A stretch of DNA of 64,000 nt from an uncultured cyanobacterium (GCA_903903925.1 CAIVAU010000267.1:1-64000); one strand, 5' to 3'; positions 18,241 through 28,679 are shown, counted from the first letter of the stretch. Numbers and translations are program-made. The notes: generated from the letters alone by a model not told the origin.

Positions 18241-19701
18241 GTGCCAAAGAAGAAAACGCCGTCATTCATTGTTGAATACCCGATTATTGTTGACTCTCAG
18301 CAAGAAAGAGAGTTAAATGCAAGGTTCAACGCAGGGTTTAGACTGCTAAATGCAATTCAATCTGAAGCTCTGATCAGGATGGAACTGGTGAGAAATTCTG
18401 AGGCATGGGCAGAAGCAAAGAAGCTACCAAGAAGAATCAAGAACGCATTGGGAGAACCCATCAACAATCCAGAAAGAGCTAAAGCATTTGAGGCTGCTAA
18501 AAAGCAGTACCGCTTTACTGATTTTGACCTACAGGCTTATGGTTCTCTGGTTGCCAAGAATTCTGTTTGGATTGACGCCAAGCTAGATGCTCAATCAATT
18601 CAGAAGATTGGGACTCGTGTTTTCAAGGCTGTCAACAAGATACTGCTAGGCAAGGCGAAGAAAGTTAGGTTCAAGAATAATCGCTCTTTCTCTTCGATGG
18701 AAGGGAAGCAGATTACTACAGGTATTCGCGTTGACAGAAAGACAGAAACATTCGTATGGCGCAATATTAAGTGCCGTCTGATCATCGATTGGCTAGACCC
18801 TTGTGAAAAACATGGGTGGGAACAAGAGTGGAAGTATGCAAGGATTGTTAGACGGGAATTAAATGGTAAAACCCGCTGGTGGGTACAAATCATCTGTGAG
18901 GGTATCCCCTATCAAGGCAGGAAAAACACCCAGACAAAAGATGATTTGGTCAGTATTGACCTCAATATTTGCAATGTTGCATATGTGAGTTCATCGCACG
19001 CAGAATTAAAGCCTCTGGCTGATAAAGTCCCTACTTTCTCCCAAGAAATCAAGGGAATACAACGCAAGCAAGACCGTTCCAGAAGGGTGAATAACCCGGA
19101 TAATTTCAACCCTGACGATATTGTCCTTAAGGGCAAGAAGCAAGGGAGAAAGGTTAAGCGTACTGGACAGATCAAGCGTGGTAAAAAACTGAAATGGCTT
19201 GAGTCCAGAAACTACAAAAGATTAGGTAGAAAACGGAGGGAATTAGAACGACGTAAAGCAGCCTATACAAAGTCTCAAAATAGAGCGTTAGCTAATGAGA
19301 TTTTGCGTAAAGGTGGAAAGAATGTAAATCTTGAGAACGTTAGTGTCAAGGGCTGGCAGAAGCGTTATGGTAAGGCTATCTCTGCCAAGTCTCCAGGTTT
19401 TTTCCAATCAGAACTGATCCGTAAGGCTGAGAGTGCTGGCGGGTTAGTGAATAAGTATTCAACCCAAAAAACAGCCTGTTCTCAGACTCATTTGGATGGA
19501 CAACGTGTGAAGAAAAAGCTGTCTGAACGTATCCATCGTGACCGTACAGGAGTCAGAATGCAGCAGCGGGATCTGTTTAGCGCGTACCTTGGGTTGTTCG
19601 TGAATCAAGATGGATATCTCTCTGTGGAGGATGCCCGCGTTGGGTATCCGAGGTCGGAACCGATCTTAACAGCAGCATGGAGACGATCAGTTAAAGCTTG
19701 A
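18241..19701 (+). CDS. tnpB: TnpB-family RNA-guided nuclease-like protein, 486 aa
   Basis: GTG start set by a perfect Shine-Dalgarno site. The C-terminal half carries the RuvC parts: Asp in LVSIDLNICNVAYVS (~residue 239), Glu in NVNLENVSVKGWQKRYG (~362) and Asp in QQRDLFSAYLGLF (~443), so the three acids appear retained. The zinc-finger region (KTACSQTHLDGQ, then IHRDRTGVRMQQRDL) keeps only one Cys; loss of the Cys residues seems common in this long cyanobacterial subfamily. Canonical TnpB is ~400 residues, so this is long. TnpB cleaves DNA using an RNA made from the element's right end. Nuclease activity here is inferred. Confidence 0.85.
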   Translation: MPKKKTPSFIVEYPIIVDSQQERELNARFNAGFRLLNAIQSEALIRMELVRNSEAWAEAKKLPRRIKNALGEPINNPERAKAFEAAKKQYRFTDFDLQAYGSLVAKNSVWIDAKLDAQSIQKIGTRVFKAVNKILLGKAKKVRFKNNRSFSSMEGKQITTGIRVDRKTETFVWRNIKCRLIIDWLDPCEKHGWEQEWKYARIVRRELNGKTRWWVQIICEGIPYQGRKNTQTKDDLVSIDLNICNVAYVSSSHAELKPLADKVPTFSQEIKGIQRKQDRSRRVNNPDNFNPDDIVLKGKKQGRKVKRTGQIKRGKKLKWLESRNYKRLGRKRRELERRKAAYTKSQNRALANEILRKGGKNVNLENVSVKGWQKRYGKAISAKSPGFFQSELIRKAESAGGLVNKYSTQKTACSQTHLDGQRVKKKLSERIHRDRTGVRMQQRDLFSAYLGLFVNQDGYLSVEDARVGYPRSEPILTAAWRRSVKA

Positions 19702-19878
19702 GCGACTAGGCTTGTCCGAATCCAGGGTCTCTTGATTGACCCTCAGAAAGCTTCTGCGACAAAGGTTAAAACCGTCTCCAGATCAGACTTTAGGTCAAAA
19801 AGAGCGGCTCTTGTGGTACGATGACGGCGGAGTACTGCGTTTAACCTGAAACCCACGACTTCTAGCCGTGGGAGTGGT
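19702..19878 (+). ncRNA. Putative omega (right-end) RNA of the tnpB element
   Basis: The 177 bases after tnpB fold into several hairpins: AGGGTC...GACCCT (19724-19743), AAGAGC-G-GCTCTT (19800-19812) and the right-end stem CCCACGAC...GCCGTGGG (19852-19872). In TnpB systems the guide RNA scaffold comes from the 3' end of tnpB and the element's right end, with the guide just outside. By analogy the guide would begin near 19879. No transcript evidence is available. Confidence 0.4.
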
Positions 19879-19984
19879 TCATAAAACCAGTTATGAATGA
19901 TTACTGACCACAGAAATGTGTCAACCAACGCTAATCAAGCAACCGAAACTGGGAACACATCTACATTTAAAACTTGGAAACATT

Positions 19985-21394
19985 ATGAAAACAATTGGTT
20001 ATCTTCATATTGCTTCACTACCCGAGGAGTCTGAAAGTATGGAGATTGTTCCTGTCCGAGTTCATTCCAGTTTTTTGACAAACTTCAATTTGAAAAAGCT
20101 CTCTCGCAGTACAGCGATGCCTTTAGTGTCTGTAGCACTAACTCTAGGGGTTTTAAGTGTCGCAGGGCAAGCTTTCGCGTTACAGAAAGAAGGAAATCAA
20201 GATTCCCACGTCACGCATATCCAGAGATGTTTGCAAAAGACAGGCTACTTTCATGGTCCAGTGACAGGCAAATTTGGTTCCTTGACCCAGAACGCTGTGA
20301 TTCAATTTCAAAAAGACCATGGACTCACTGCTGATGGGGTTGTAGGTTCGAGAACTGAACAACTCATACGATCCCAGTGTGAAAGTAGAAACCTTGGTGA
20401 TCGTCATGTCAGTGGCGAACTGCAACTAGGTAGCACAGGCCCAGCCGTCAGAAGATTGCAACAAGATTTGCGACGACTAGGTTTCTTTCACGGTCCAATC
20501 ACAGGTCGTTTTGGTTCAGAGACTCAGCAAGCAGTCGTCCAATTCCAGCAATCTCGTGGAATACCTTCTACTGGTATTGTTGGTCCCCAGACAATAGAAG
20601 CAATACGTGTCAGTCTCAACCAAGTTCAAACCCCGGTCAGTATTGGTGATAACCAGTCACCAGAAGGTATTGGTGGTGATAGTCTGCCAAATGGGATCAG
20701 TCTCGGTGCGGCTGGGTCTGAGGTGAAAGAACTGCAACAAAGTTTGCAGCAGTTAGGTTACTTAAACCTCAATCCGACAGGCTATTATGGTGCAACCACT
20801 AGGGATGCTGTGGTAAGATTTCAGCGAGAGAATGGAATAAGACCCAATGGTGTTGCTGACCCCCAAACTTTGGCTGCAATCACAAATGCTTTGGGAAATC
20901 AAAATCCTCATCCGATTCAAACTTCTGATTGTTCAACAGGTAACAGTGATATTTGTCTAGGAGAGAGAAGTCAGCGAGTTGCAACATTGCAACAGCGTTT
21001 GCAGGGCTTGGGATTTTTTAAAGGTAATTTGAATGGCTACTATGGTCCAGTGACTAGGGATGCTGTAGCTCAGTTCCAGCAATCTAATGGAATATATCCG
21101 ACCGGATTTGTCAATTATCAAACTTGGCAAGCATTAAGGATCAGCGATACTGAGAATTCTAGTGATTTTAGAGGAGGTCGTTCCACTCCTAAGAATAGCT
21201 ATGTTGTAGTTGTGCCGATTCATAATAATGATACTCTATCCCAAGTGCGTCGGTATATACCAGAAGCTTTCACAGCCCAATCTAGGTTAGGCACATATGT
21301 GAATGCTGGACAATTTAGCGATCGCTCAGATGCAGAAAAGCTTACTCAAGCATTACGCTCACGCGGGTTAGATGCCAGGGTAGAATACCAATAA
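19985..21394 (+). CDS. Secreted peptidoglycan-binding protein with four PG-binding domains and a SPOR-like tail
   Basis: 469 residues from the ATG at 19985; an in-frame ATG at 19916 lies in the mobile-element flank. An internal hydrophobic segment (MPLVSVALTLGVLSVAGQAFA) ends at a likely AFA signal-peptidase site, after an unusually long N-region of about 40 residues. Four PG_binding_1 domains follow, each with the QxxLxxLGYF...G.yG..T..AV..FQ pattern. The last ~65 residues (SYVVVVPIHNNDTL, then AGQFSDRSDAEKLTQALRSR) look like a SPOR-type repeat. Likely binds cell-wall glycans or septal peptidoglycan. No catalytic domain is visible. Confidence 0.85.
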   Translation: MKTIGYLHIASLPEESESMEIVPVRVHSSFLTNFNLKKLSRSTAMPLVSVALTLGVLSVAGQAFALQKEGNQDSHVTHIQRCLQKTGYFHGPVTGKFGSLTQNAVIQFQKDHGLTADGVVGSRTEQLIRSQCESRNLGDRHVSGELQLGSTGPAVRRLQQDLRRLGFFHGPITGRFGSETQQAVVQFQQSRGIPSTGIVGPQTIEAIRVSLNQVQTPVSIGDNQSPEGIGGDSLPNGISLGAAGSEVKELQQSLQQLGYLNLNPTGYYGATTRDAVVRFQRENGIRPNGVADPQTLAAITNALGNQNPHPIQTSDCSTGNSDICLGERSQRVATLQQRLQGLGFFKGNLNGYYGPVTRDAVAQFQQSNGIYPTGFVNYQTWQALRISDTENSSDFRGGRSTPKNSYVVVVPIHNNDTLSQVRRYIPEAFTAQSRLGTYVNAGQFSDRSDAEKLTQALRSRGLDARVEYQ

Positions 21395-21460
21395 AAGTGA
21401 GGAGTTAGGAGTTAGTATTCCTCACTCCTAACAACTAAAAACTAACTAAATTTAAGGAAC

Positions 21461-22333
21461 ATGCCTGAAGCTCGTATTGGAATTATTGGTGGCAGCGGTT
21501 TATACAAGATGGACGCGCTGACAAATGTGGAAGAGGTGCAAGTCCAGACGCCTTTTGGTTCACCTTCTGACGCTCTGATTGTCGGAACTTTGGATGAGAC
21601 CAGAGTAGCTTTTTTAGCACGCCATGGTCGTAATCACACTTTATTGCCTTCTGAATTGCCCTTCCGCGCCAATATTTATGCGATGAAGCAACTAGGCGTG
21701 GAGTATTTAATCTCTGCTTCAGCAGTAGGTTCGTTGAAGGAACAAGCTAAACCACTGGATATGGTTTTGCCAGACCAGTTTATTGACAGAACGAAAAATC
21801 GGGTTTCAACGTTTTTCGGGGAAGGAATTGTTGCTCACATTGCTTTTGGTGATCCCGTTTGTCAGAAGTTGGCTGCTGTGGTGGCGGATGCGATCGCATC
21901 TCTAGATTTACCAGATGTGACTTTGCATCGCGGCGGTACTTATGTGTGCATGGAGGGTCCAGCATTTTCGACGAAAGCTGAATCACATCTTTACCGCAGT
22001 TGGGGTGCGACAGTCATTGGGATGACGAATTTGCCAGAGGCGAAGTTAGCAAGGGAAGCAGAAATTGCCTATGCAACTCTGGCGCTGGTGACAGATTACG
22101 ATTGTTGGCATTCAGATCACGACAGTGTGACGGTGGAGATGGTGATCCGTAATTTGCAGCGCAATGCAGTCAATGCGCAAAAGGTGATTCAAGAAACAGT
22201 ACGGCGTCTGAGTGAGAACCCACCACTTAGTGATGCACATTCAGCGTTAAAGTATGCAATTCTAACTCAGTTGGATAAAGCACCGACGGCGACGAAGCAG
22301 AAGTTGGGGTTGTTGTTGAAGAAGTATTTGTGA
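21461..22333 (+). CDS. mtnP: S-methyl-5'-thioadenosine phosphorylase
   Basis: 290 residues of the purine nucleoside phosphorylase class. The phosphate-binding [10 protein letters not shown] at the N-terminus, [21 protein letters not shown], and the MTA-specific [20 protein letters not shown] block identify it. It cleaves methylthioadenosine to adenine and methylthioribose-1-phosphate for methionine salvage. Length is usual. The next gene begins only four bases later, so the two are probably co-transcribed. Confidence 0.93.
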   Translation: MPEARIGIIGGSGLYKMDALTNVEEVQVQTPFGSPSDALIVGTLDETRVAFLARHGRNHTLLPSELPFRANIYAMKQLGVEYLISASAVGSLKEQAKPLDMVLPDQFIDRTKNRVSTFFGEGIVAHIAFGDPVCQKLAAVVADAIASLDLPDVTLHRGGTYVCMEGPAFSTKAESHLYRSWGATVIGMTNLPEAKLAREAEIAYATLALVTDYDCWHSDHDSVTVEMVIRNLQRNAVNAQKVIQETVRRLSENPPLSDAHSALKYAILTQLDKAPTATKQKLGLLLKKYL

Positions 22334-22337
22334 ACTG

Positions 22338-22733
22338 ATGAAAGTTTTAGGGCTATTCCTCCCTGTCCTATTCTTGTTAGCCACGCCCGCTATGGCTGTT
22401 GAGTATCAAGGGAAGAATATCGATGGCAAAAAGCTGGATGCCAAAGCTTACTATTCTCAGACTGGTGGGGTTTACAATGTTCAGGTGCGTTTTAAGCGCG
22501 ATCGAGCAACAATTTACTTTGCCGATGGATCTCAAACCACTATACGGTTGAAGCAGCGGGTTATAACTGACCCAAACGATATTGAAGGTTTTGGGAAACT
22601 AGGACAGGTTCCTCTAAATAGAATATTTAGTGTTGGGTTGGATTTAGACAATAATGTAGTCGGCAATGGTCAACAGTCTGATTCGCTTTCACTCGGAAAC
22701 TTTTTCTGGAGAATTAGTCTGAAGCAGCGTTAG
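22338..22733 (+). CDS. Small secreted protein of unknown function
   Basis: 131 residues with a clear signal peptide (MKVLGLFLPVLFLLATPAMA, cleavage after AMA). The mature part of ~110 residues is beta-rich and basic (GGVYNVQVRFKRDRATIYFA, LKQRVITDPNDIEGFG). It is likely periplasmic. I do not recognise a family beyond a conserved cyanobacterial type. Co-oriented with mtnP and almost touching it. Confidence 0.7.
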   Translation: MKVLGLFLPVLFLLATPAMAVEYQGKNIDGKKLDAKAYYSQTGGVYNVQVRFKRDRATIYFADGSQTTIRLKQRVITDPNDIEGFGKLGQVPLNRIFSVGLDLDNNVVGNGQQSDSLSLGNFFWRISLKQR

Positions 22734-23077
22734 TTCAACCTCTTTTAGCCTATCTAGGACTTACGCAAGGCTATTTTAGCCTACTCCCTTCCCGCGCTTT
22801 AGATTACCTATCTAATTAACCGCAGAGGCGCAGAGGACACAGAGATCTGAGTTAGAGAGATTTAGATAATTCTTGACCGGGAAGGGAGTATGATATCTGA
22901 CGACGATTTGCCGACCAGTGTAGAACTTTTGACTACTCAAAATTAGCCTAAAAAATCAATTATAGACTGGTTTTGGTGTTCCTAACCGTGTGATTGATAT
23001 TTTTTTGACCCTCCTGTGAACGGTTACCTTAAATAATCTATATAATCAATTCATGAGTCAATAACAAGCAGCCTACC
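22734..23077. repeat. Intergenic region with 13-bp inverted repeats (MITE-like)
   Basis: 344 bases without a gene. Arms TACTCCCTTCCCG (22782-22794) and CGGGAAGGGAGTA (22878-22890) are perfect complements and enclose about 83 bases. They include the common cyanobacterial intergenic string CCGCAGAGGCGCAGAGGACA. The left flank contains GGACTTACGCA, a string often found at ends of small cyanobacterial mobile elements. Probably a non-autonomous element relic. Confidence 0.55.
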
Positions 23078-23347
23078 ATGAAAACCGTATCTATGGAATT
23101 TCCAGAAAGTGTTTTTTCTGCTCTCAGAAAAAACCCTGATGAATTTGCTCAAGAAATGAGGATAGCAGCTGCTGTCAAATGGTACAAAATCGGAGAAATA
23201 TCTCAAGGCAAAGCAGCAGAAATTGCTGGTTTGAACAGAGCAGAATTTATTAATATTCTCATTCGATATAAGGTTTCTACCTTTCAATATAATACTCAAG
23301 AATTAGCTGAAGAAATTGCTGATTTAGATGATAAAAGTTGTAATTAA
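23078..23347 (+). CDS. UPF0175 family protein (antitoxin-like)
   Basis: 89 residues beginning MKTVSMEFPESVFSALRKNP and containing AAAVKWYKIGEISQGKAAEIAGLNR-type sequence (helix-turn-helix-like; read here as EISQGKAAEIAGLNRAEFI). UPF0175 proteins are usually the antitoxin partner of a DUF3368 PIN-domain toxin encoded immediately downstream. Here the start of such a toxin overlaps the end of this gene but is truncated, so the antitoxin appears to be an orphan. Confidence 0.85.
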   Translation: MKTVSMEFPESVFSALRKNPDEFAQEMRIAAAVKWYKIGEISQGKAAEIAGLNRAEFINILIRYKVSTFQYNTQELAEEIADLDDKSCN

Positions 23348-23489
23348 TACTTCCCCCTTAATTGTCCTATTTAAAAGTCAGTTTGCCTACTTGCTACCAG
23401 AGCTATTCACTGAAATTATGAAACAAAGTATAAATGGCTACCAAGAAATCTTCCCAACCCCCCAACAGACTCGAAAACCAACATCGTAG
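23328..23489 (+). pseudogene. Truncated DUF3368 PIN-domain toxin
   Basis: An ATG at 23328 inside the UPF0175 gene opens a frame starting MIKVVINTSPLIVLFKS, the expected N-terminus of DUF3368 toxins (VxxDTSPLI..., with Asn in place of the first catalytic Asp). After about 31 residues homology stops, and the frame runs antisense into the end of the FGE-domain gene before a TAG at 23487. The rest of the toxin is gone. The junction lies near 23418. Confidence 0.7.
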
Positions 23490-26110
23490 TCGATGCCATC
23501 GGGCACACCATAGAAGGTGCGAGAGGCAGAACGGCAATACCAAGGATTGAGGAAGCACGAGCCGCCCCGCAGTACGGTTCTTCCTTTTTTTTGAGAAAAA
23601 TTATTATTATCAAGCCAAGGGCTGCCATCTGCTGGCGCTCCTTCATAGTTATCGTACCAATCGTCGAGACACCATTCCCACACATTTCCGTGCATATCAT
23701 ATAATCCAAAAGCGTTCGCTACTCCGAAGCTCCCTACTTCTGTTGTTTGTTTTCGATATATTCCTTTGTTGCCAGCACCATAAGTGTATTCAGCATTATA
23801 ATTTGCTAGTTCCGATGTCATTGTTTCACCAAAATGAAATGGAGTTGTAGTTCCGGCTCTGCAGGCATACTCCCATTCTGCTTCACTGGGGAGACGGTAC
23901 TCTCTAGTAGTATGGGAAGCAAGGCGATGCTCGGTTAAGAACCGCGTAACGCGATTTTCTGCGAAGCGGCTAAGCCGAACGCAAAACTCAACCGCACTGT
24001 ACCAAGACACTTGCTCTACAGGACGATTTGCACCTTTAAACCTGGAGGGGTTAGGGTTAAGTTCTCGGTTAATTTGCGGTAGGGAGGCTACTGCTTTCCA
24101 CTGTGCTTGCGTAACTGGGTATTTGCTCAGATAAAAAGGGCTAATGGTTACTTGGTGTTGAGGGCGTTCAGAAGCATGGCTATCTTTCTCTTCTCTGGGA
24201 GCGCCCATCACAAAACTGCCACCAGGAATCTGTACCATTTCTAGCTGAACGCCATTCCCTAATTCTTGGATAAAATACTGAGCTTGCTGACGACTATGCT
24301 TGAGTATCAATTCTGGTCTTCTGAGACCAAGAAAGCCTGTTTTTAGTTCAATAGTGGCTACTTCAAATTCAAAGGGTTGCAGATTGATGGTTGGCTCATA
24401 TTCAAAGTTAATGGTTGCGACTTCAAATGGAAATATCTGGAATGGAATAAAATCTTGTGGTTCCTCTTTATTTGTTGCCTCTAGTTGTTCAGCAAAACGA
24501 GCGTAGTCCCCACCCAATCGGTGTAAAACTTGAGCCTTTAGCTGTGCAAAGGGACGAATCTTAGTTTCTAAAGAATCATTCTTGTATGTCAGTAAACGCG
24601 CTTCAAATTCCTGTATTGATAAACCAACTCGTTGAGAGATAAATTCAGATACTTTTTCAAGGACTAAATTGGTTTTACTAACTGGTACGGAATCTAGCAA
24701 TAGCTCCCTGATCCCTTCAATAAACTCGTACTCAATATAGTCAGGGTTGCTACTTTGAGGTATAGGCTTGAGTAACCCACTCATAAACACCTCAGCCACA
24801 TGAACCTGTGCTGATTGTGGGAGAAGAGTTTGCTGAATAAGTTGCACGACTGGTAAACTAATCGGTGCAGCTGCCATCAATCCAGCTAAGCGACGCGCCA
24901 TAGGAGAAGCCGTGGCGCGAAATCTACTCACTAATGCTGGTGCTGTTAGGTGGGGTTGATTTTGTTCTGTAGCTTGTTGAGTTTCTGTGGGTTCAACCCC
25001 ATGAACAAAGGACAATTTAAAACCTGGTGTTCCGAGATTACCTTGACCGACTATAACCCGTGACCATATAAGTAAAGGTTCCGGTTCTAGAGTGATAACG
25101 GGAACAAGGATAGAATTTTGGATTTTTTTTCCGTCTTCTTGGACAGTGTTCTCAATTTCATCAAATATATTCTCATCAGAAGTTTTTTCAATCAGCTTAG
25201 AATTGGGAACTCCGGGCTTGGAGGCGTGCAGTTGAACAGGAATTTCTGAAGCTAACGCGGTTCGTTCCCAAAGCTTTTCAGGGAGTAATTGAAGAATAGT
25301 AATTAAACCATTACGCCCCCATAACTCTAATACTGGATAAATTAACTTCTTTCGCCAAGCAGGAGAAATACAATCACTCACTAATAAAATTAAACGCTGT
25401 CCCTTAGGGTCAATGAGTATTTCAGGACTATAGGGATTTGAATTATAAGCACCTGTACTATTTTGAGAGAATAACTGTACTTTGGTTTCAGTACACTGTA
25501 ATTCCCAAGTTCGTACATCCCGGAATGCACCGTGATATTTTAAGAGCCGTTGAAGCTCAGTCATAGTCTGTTTCCAGAGAGTGGTTGAGCTACTTTGTTC
25601 AACTACCAATGCTAACTCTAACCATTTTTGGGGAGATCCTTTGAGAACTGGTACCCAAATTTTTTGTTCTGCAATGCGGTCAACGGTTGCTTCCTCATCT
25701 AGTATATTTTCTATAACGGATGGAACTTTCCGCATTAAAGGACGAAGGGCTCGCGCTAAAGCTAGAGTATTTCTTAGTGCTATCGCCGCAGGTACTTTGA
25801 TCGGAATGACTTCCTGAGTTTCTGTTGTCTTTGCGGGTTTTGGCACAGAAGAGGGAAGATATACGTCAGCCAGAGGTTGTGGTACTTGAGGTAAAGATCT
25901 GACCTCTGAGATAGTTTGATTTTGGGTTTGTTCAGTTCTGGGTGGCTCTAGTTCTGATACAGTTGGTGTTGATACAGGTAATTGTGGCGATCGCTCCTTT
26001 AGTTCCTCAGGTTCTTCTATGTGAACCGCCAACCAGATAATTTCAGCTAACTCCCTACCAGTGAAGTCAAAGCCTGCCTGTTGTAGAATAGCGATCGCCC
26101 GCTCAATCAT
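23438..26110 (-). CDS. SAV_2336-type vWA-like protein with C-terminal FGE-sulfatase domain, 890 aa
   Basis: Last gene of a vWA-MoxR-VMAP operon. Residues 1-40 form a small helical domain. Around 155-330 lies a vWA-like region ([20 protein letters not shown], then [14 protein letters not shown]) whose metal site is degenerate. A helical middle follows ([20 protein letters not shown]). The C-terminal ~270 residues are a formylglycine-generating-enzyme/sulfatase-modifying-factor domain ([60 protein letters not shown]). In conflict systems FGE-type domains are proposed effectors or modifiers. Overlaps the MoxR gene by four bases. An in-frame palindromic insert interrupts the FGE domain. Confidence 0.88.
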   Translation of the reverse strand: MIERAIAILQQAGFDFTGRELAEIIWLAVHIEEPEELKERSPQLPVSTPTVSELEPPRTEQTQNQTISEVRSLPQVPQPLADVYLPSSVPKPAKTTETQEVIPIKVPAAIALRNTLALARALRPLMRKVPSVIENILDEEATVDRIAEQKIWVPVLKGSPQKWLELALVVEQSSSTTLWKQTMTELQRLLKYHGAFRDVRTWELQCTETKVQLFSQNSTGAYNSNPYSPEILIDPKGQRLILLVSDCISPAWRKKLIYPVLELWGRNGLITILQLLPEKLWERTALASEIPVQLHASKPGVPNSKLIEKTSDENIFDEIENTVQEDGKKIQNSILVPVITLEPEPLLIWSRVIVGQGNLGTPGFKLSFVHGVEPTETQQATEQNQPHLTAPALVSRFRATASPMARRLAGLMAAAPISLPVVQLIQQTLLPQSAQVHVAEVFMSGLLKPIPQSSNPDYIEYEFIEGIRELLLDSVPVSKTNLVLEKVSEFISQRVGLSIQEFEARLLTYKNDSLETKIRPFAQLKAQVLHRLGGDYARFAEQLEATNKEEPQDFIPFQIFPFEVATINFEYEPTINLQPFEFEVATIELKTGFLGLRRPELILKHSRQQAQYFIQELGNGVQLEMVQIPGGSFVMGAPREEKDSHASERPQHQVTISPFYLSKYPVTQAQWKAVASLPQINRELNPNPSRFKGANRPVEQVSWYSAVEFCVRLSRFAENRVTRFLTEHRLASHTTREYRLPSEAEWEYACRAGTTTPFHFGETMTSELANYNAEYTYGAGNKGIYRKQTTEVGSFGVANAFGLYDMHGNVWEWCLDDWYDNYEGAPADGSPWLDNNNFSQKKGRTVLRGGSCFLNPWYCRSASRTFYGVPDGIDYDVGFRVCWGVGKISW
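23915..23980. repeat. Palindromic repeat inserted in frame in the FGE domain
   Basis: Two 11-bp palindromes, CGCGTAACGCG (23943-23953) and CGGCTAAGCCG (23967-23977), lie between the conserved VEFCVRLS and [14 protein letters not shown] segments. Usual FGE domains have only a few residues there; here about 20 extra, basic residues are inserted without breaking the frame. Confidence 0.6.
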
Positions 26111-27072
26111 ATCCCCTCTGTGCTGCCCAAGTATTGCAGCAATCGTTCGATGAACTGTTCTTTTTTCTGATCTTGAGAGTCAAGCATTGGAGAATCGGAG
26201 GTATTGGCTGTGTTAGTTAACATATAAATCGCGTTGAGTAATTGGTCTGTCGCCAAGTCCCCCTTTTTCCGTCGATTCACAAAGTTTTTAATAATCGGTT
26301 CTGCTTCCTGAATGATACTATCCCCTAAATGCGCTTTGACAATTGCCTCTAATTCTTCGGGAGTTGGTTCTCGTAAATCTAATCTTAAACAACGCCGCAA
26401 GAAAGCTGGTGGGAATTCTCGTTCACCATTACTGGTAAGAATTACGAAAGGAAACGCTGTACACTGCACATTTCCTCTTGTAATGGTTGTCGTTTGGCTA
26501 TCATAGGTTTGTACAAGAATTTCAGAAAATCTATCAGCTATCCTTGCTAATTCAGGAATCTCAAATTCTCCTTCTTCAAAAATATTTAATAAATCATTGG
26601 GCAAATCAATATCACTTTTATCAATTTCATCAATTAATAAAACCTTGGGACTTAACGAGGGAAGTAATGCTGTTCCCAAAGGTCCCAATTGAAGATACTT
26701 GCCAATTTCACCTAAATTATCCTTGCCACTTCCTTGAGCATCTTGTAACCTGCCAATAGCATCGTAACGGTACAGTCCTTGCTGTAAATTAGAGCGAGTC
26801 GTAATATTCCAACGTAATACCCTTCCCAGTTGTAATTCTTTAGCCACTGCATAAGCTAAAGAGCTTTTCCCTGTCCCTGGTTTCCCTGTCACCAGTAAGG
26901 GACGACGTAGATATAATGCTGCATTTACTAGTTGTATTTCTTCTCCCCTTGCTTGATAAGTTACACCTCGTTCTTTTTGGTCAAATGTTCGCCAGTTAGG
27001 AGGATTGGGAAGACGTTCAATTCCATTGTGCGGCTGCTCTGGAGTTCCTCGAAAAATTTTCCAAGATGTCAT
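26107..27072 (-). CDS. MoxR-type AAA+ ATPase of a vWA-MoxR-VMAP system
   Basis: 321 residues. Walker [14 protein letters not shown] (~62-74), Walker [18 protein letters not shown] (~145-160), and the sensor/arginine segment [20 protein letters not shown] are all present. MoxR ATPases act with vWA-domain partners as remodelling chaperones. It overlaps the VMAP gene and the vWA/FGE gene by four bases each (ATGA), so the three form one translationally coupled unit. Within the conflict-system model it is the NTPase switch. Confidence 0.92.
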   Translation of the reverse strand: MTSWKIFRGTPEQPHNGIERLPNPPNWRTFDQKERGVTYQARGEEIQLVNAALYLRRPLLVTGKPGTGKSSLAYAVAKELQLGRVLRWNITTRSNLQQGLYRYDAIGRLQDAQGSGKDNLGEIGKYLQLGPLGTALLPSLSPKVLLIDEIDKSDIDLPNDLLNIFEEGEFEIPELARIADRFSEILVQTYDSQTTTITRGNVQCTAFPFVILTSNGEREFPPAFLRRCLRLDLREPTPEELEAIVKAHLGDSIIQEAEPIIKNFVNRRKKGDLATDQLLNAIYMLTNTANTSDSPMLDSQDQKKEQFIERLLQYLGSTEGI

Positions 27073-28526
27073 GATGGTGTTGTATATTCAATCTGGGGTG
27101 GTAGTAGATAGGGGTCTTCCCATAAAAGAGCAAGATGGTGTCCTATGTGTTCTTGTTTACCACCTTGAGGGAAAGCTTGTAAACGTTGTTGTTTTACTTT
27201 TTCGGGAAGCTCATTTATTTTACAATCTAGTAATTTATCTAGTTCACCCTGAAAATTTATCTGGTTAAAATCATTTTTTCTCAGCCATAAAGTAATTGGA
27301 ATTCCGGTTCTATCAATGACTTTTAGTATATCATCACATGGGGTTTGATTTAACTTTAATGCCAGCCCATCTATTTGTTCTAAATAGGAATATAATTCCT
27401 CCCAACTCTCCAAATGACTAGATGCAAATTTATGTGAGCATATCATTTCACAACTATCTTTGATTGTTTTCCATTTTCTTAGCCATTTTTCTCGGTGACG
27501 ATATTGTTTTAAGCGTTTCACAGAACGAAAAATTACGCAGTATTCGCTACCAATAGGAATTGGTAAATCATCATCATCCTGAATCTCAAATCTTTCAATT
27601 TCATGGTTCAGTAGTTGATGGGGCAGGAAAAATACAATTATTGGCTGGCGATAAGATTCAATAGAATCTTGAGTTAACTGATTTAGAAAAAATTCTAACA
27701 ATTGTGGTATGTAATCAATCGGGAATACACTTTCTTCAAACTCTCCATCATCTTGTGCATTCTCTAAAAATTTACAGTTTTCATGATTTTGCAAGTAGTC
27801 ATAATTTCTTGTATCAGAAATAAACCAAGCTGAAACCAAATAACTATGCTGACTTTTCTGGTGATATTGCTGGCTTGAATCTAACTTGACAATGAGATAA
27901 GGCTGTCTATCTTCTCGTTGCTGACAACTTGTATTTTTAATGCTAATTTCAGTTAATAATTTAGAAAAATTATTTGCATTTTCTTCCCCCCATTGCCTTA
28001 GCATATTAGCACTTTGCTCTGGAAGATTTCGAGCTTCTAATAACCGAGCTACAAATTGTACAATGATTATTTCATTATAGTTTTGTTGGGGTATATCTTC
28101 TAGATTTTCTAAAATTTCTTCTAAGCTATCAGGGATTTCAGTCTTCCAATCATTCAATAAATTATCAGTGCAGCAAATTTTATAAGCCTGCTGAAATTGT
28201 TTTATATAATTCTCTTGTAAAGGAAGCAAGATTTTAAATACATGAGTAGTAATTTTAAATTTTCTAGCTATGTTCTGTAATTCTGAACTACCACTATTTT
28301 CTTCAAGTGCTTTATGAATGAATCTTTCTAATTTATTTTGATTTTGAAAATATTGTACTAATTTGTAAACAATTTCGGTCAAATCCTCACCACGAGCAAT
28401 ATCTTCCAGATTTTTACTAAATTGATGTTGTAGCATCATTTCTAATTTAGTTTTACTAGAAAAAGCGCGACGCAGTGCTTCCTCTATCTGCTTGAGGAGA
28501 TAAGCAGGGGTATTTTCAGCATTCAT
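27069..28526 (-). CDS. VMAP protein: EAD1 adaptor plus VMAP-C domain, 485 aa
   Basis: Residues ~1-95 are an effector-associated domain 1 (EAD1): [20 protein letters not shown], then [20 protein letters not shown]. The C-terminal ~270 residues match the VMAP-C module, with the hallmark ending [13 protein letters not shown], then [19 protein letters not shown] is the third core component of vWA-MoxR conflict systems, and its EAD1 domain is thought to recruit effectors carrying the same domain. The protease gene just upstream also has an EAD1. AT-rich compared with its neighbours. ATG start at 28526. Confidence 0.88.
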   Translation of the reverse strand: MNAENTPAYLLKQIEEALRRAFSSKTKLEMMLQHQFSKNLEDIARGEDLTEIVYKLVQYFQNQNKLERFIHKALEENSGSSELQNIARKFKITTHVFKILLPLQENYIKQFQQAYKICCTDNLLNDWKTEIPDSLEEILENLEDIPQQNYNEIIIVQFVARLLEARNLPEQSANMLRQWGEENANNFSKLLTEISIKNTSCQQREDRQPYLIVKLDSSQQYHQKSQHSYLVSAWFISDTRNYDYLQNHENCKFLENAQDDGEFEESVFPIDYIPQLLEFFLNQLTQDSIESYRQPIIVFFLPHQLLNHEIERFEIQDDDDLPIPIGSEYCVIFRSVKRLKQYRHREKWLRKWKTIKDSCEMICSHKFASSHLESWEELYSYLEQIDGLALKLNQTPCDDILKVIDRTGIPITLWLRKNDFNQINFQGELDKLLDCKINELPEKVKQQRLQAFPQGGKQEHIGHHLALLWEDPYLLPPQIEYTTPS

Positions 28527-28679
28527 TGGTGGCTACTCCAATCCCTAAGAAAAATAGAACTTGATACTCTGACTCTAGTTAAGGATCTACACTATGATCA
28601 TACATACTTCAGTAAAGTATAAACCTAGTACCGCAAGGCGGTATTGCGCTTTGCATCCTACGCACCTTTAGACAAACAT

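Larger units (their letters stand above)
18036..19878 (+). mobile_element. Orphan tnpB element of the IS200/IS605 (IS1341-like) group
   Basis: A tnpB gene without tnpA, flanked by structured ends. On the left are the inverted pair GGCTGAGG (18038-18045) / CCTCAGCC (18062-18069), a GGCGT-GGGG-ACGCC hairpin (18078-18091) and a GCGAC-TTTA-GTCGC hairpin (18122-18135). On the right is the hairpin CCCACGAC...GCCGTGGG (19852-19872), followed by GAGTGGTTCAT, a typical right-end form. Exact boundaries are estimates. With no Y1 transposase it could move only in trans. Confidence 0.65.
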
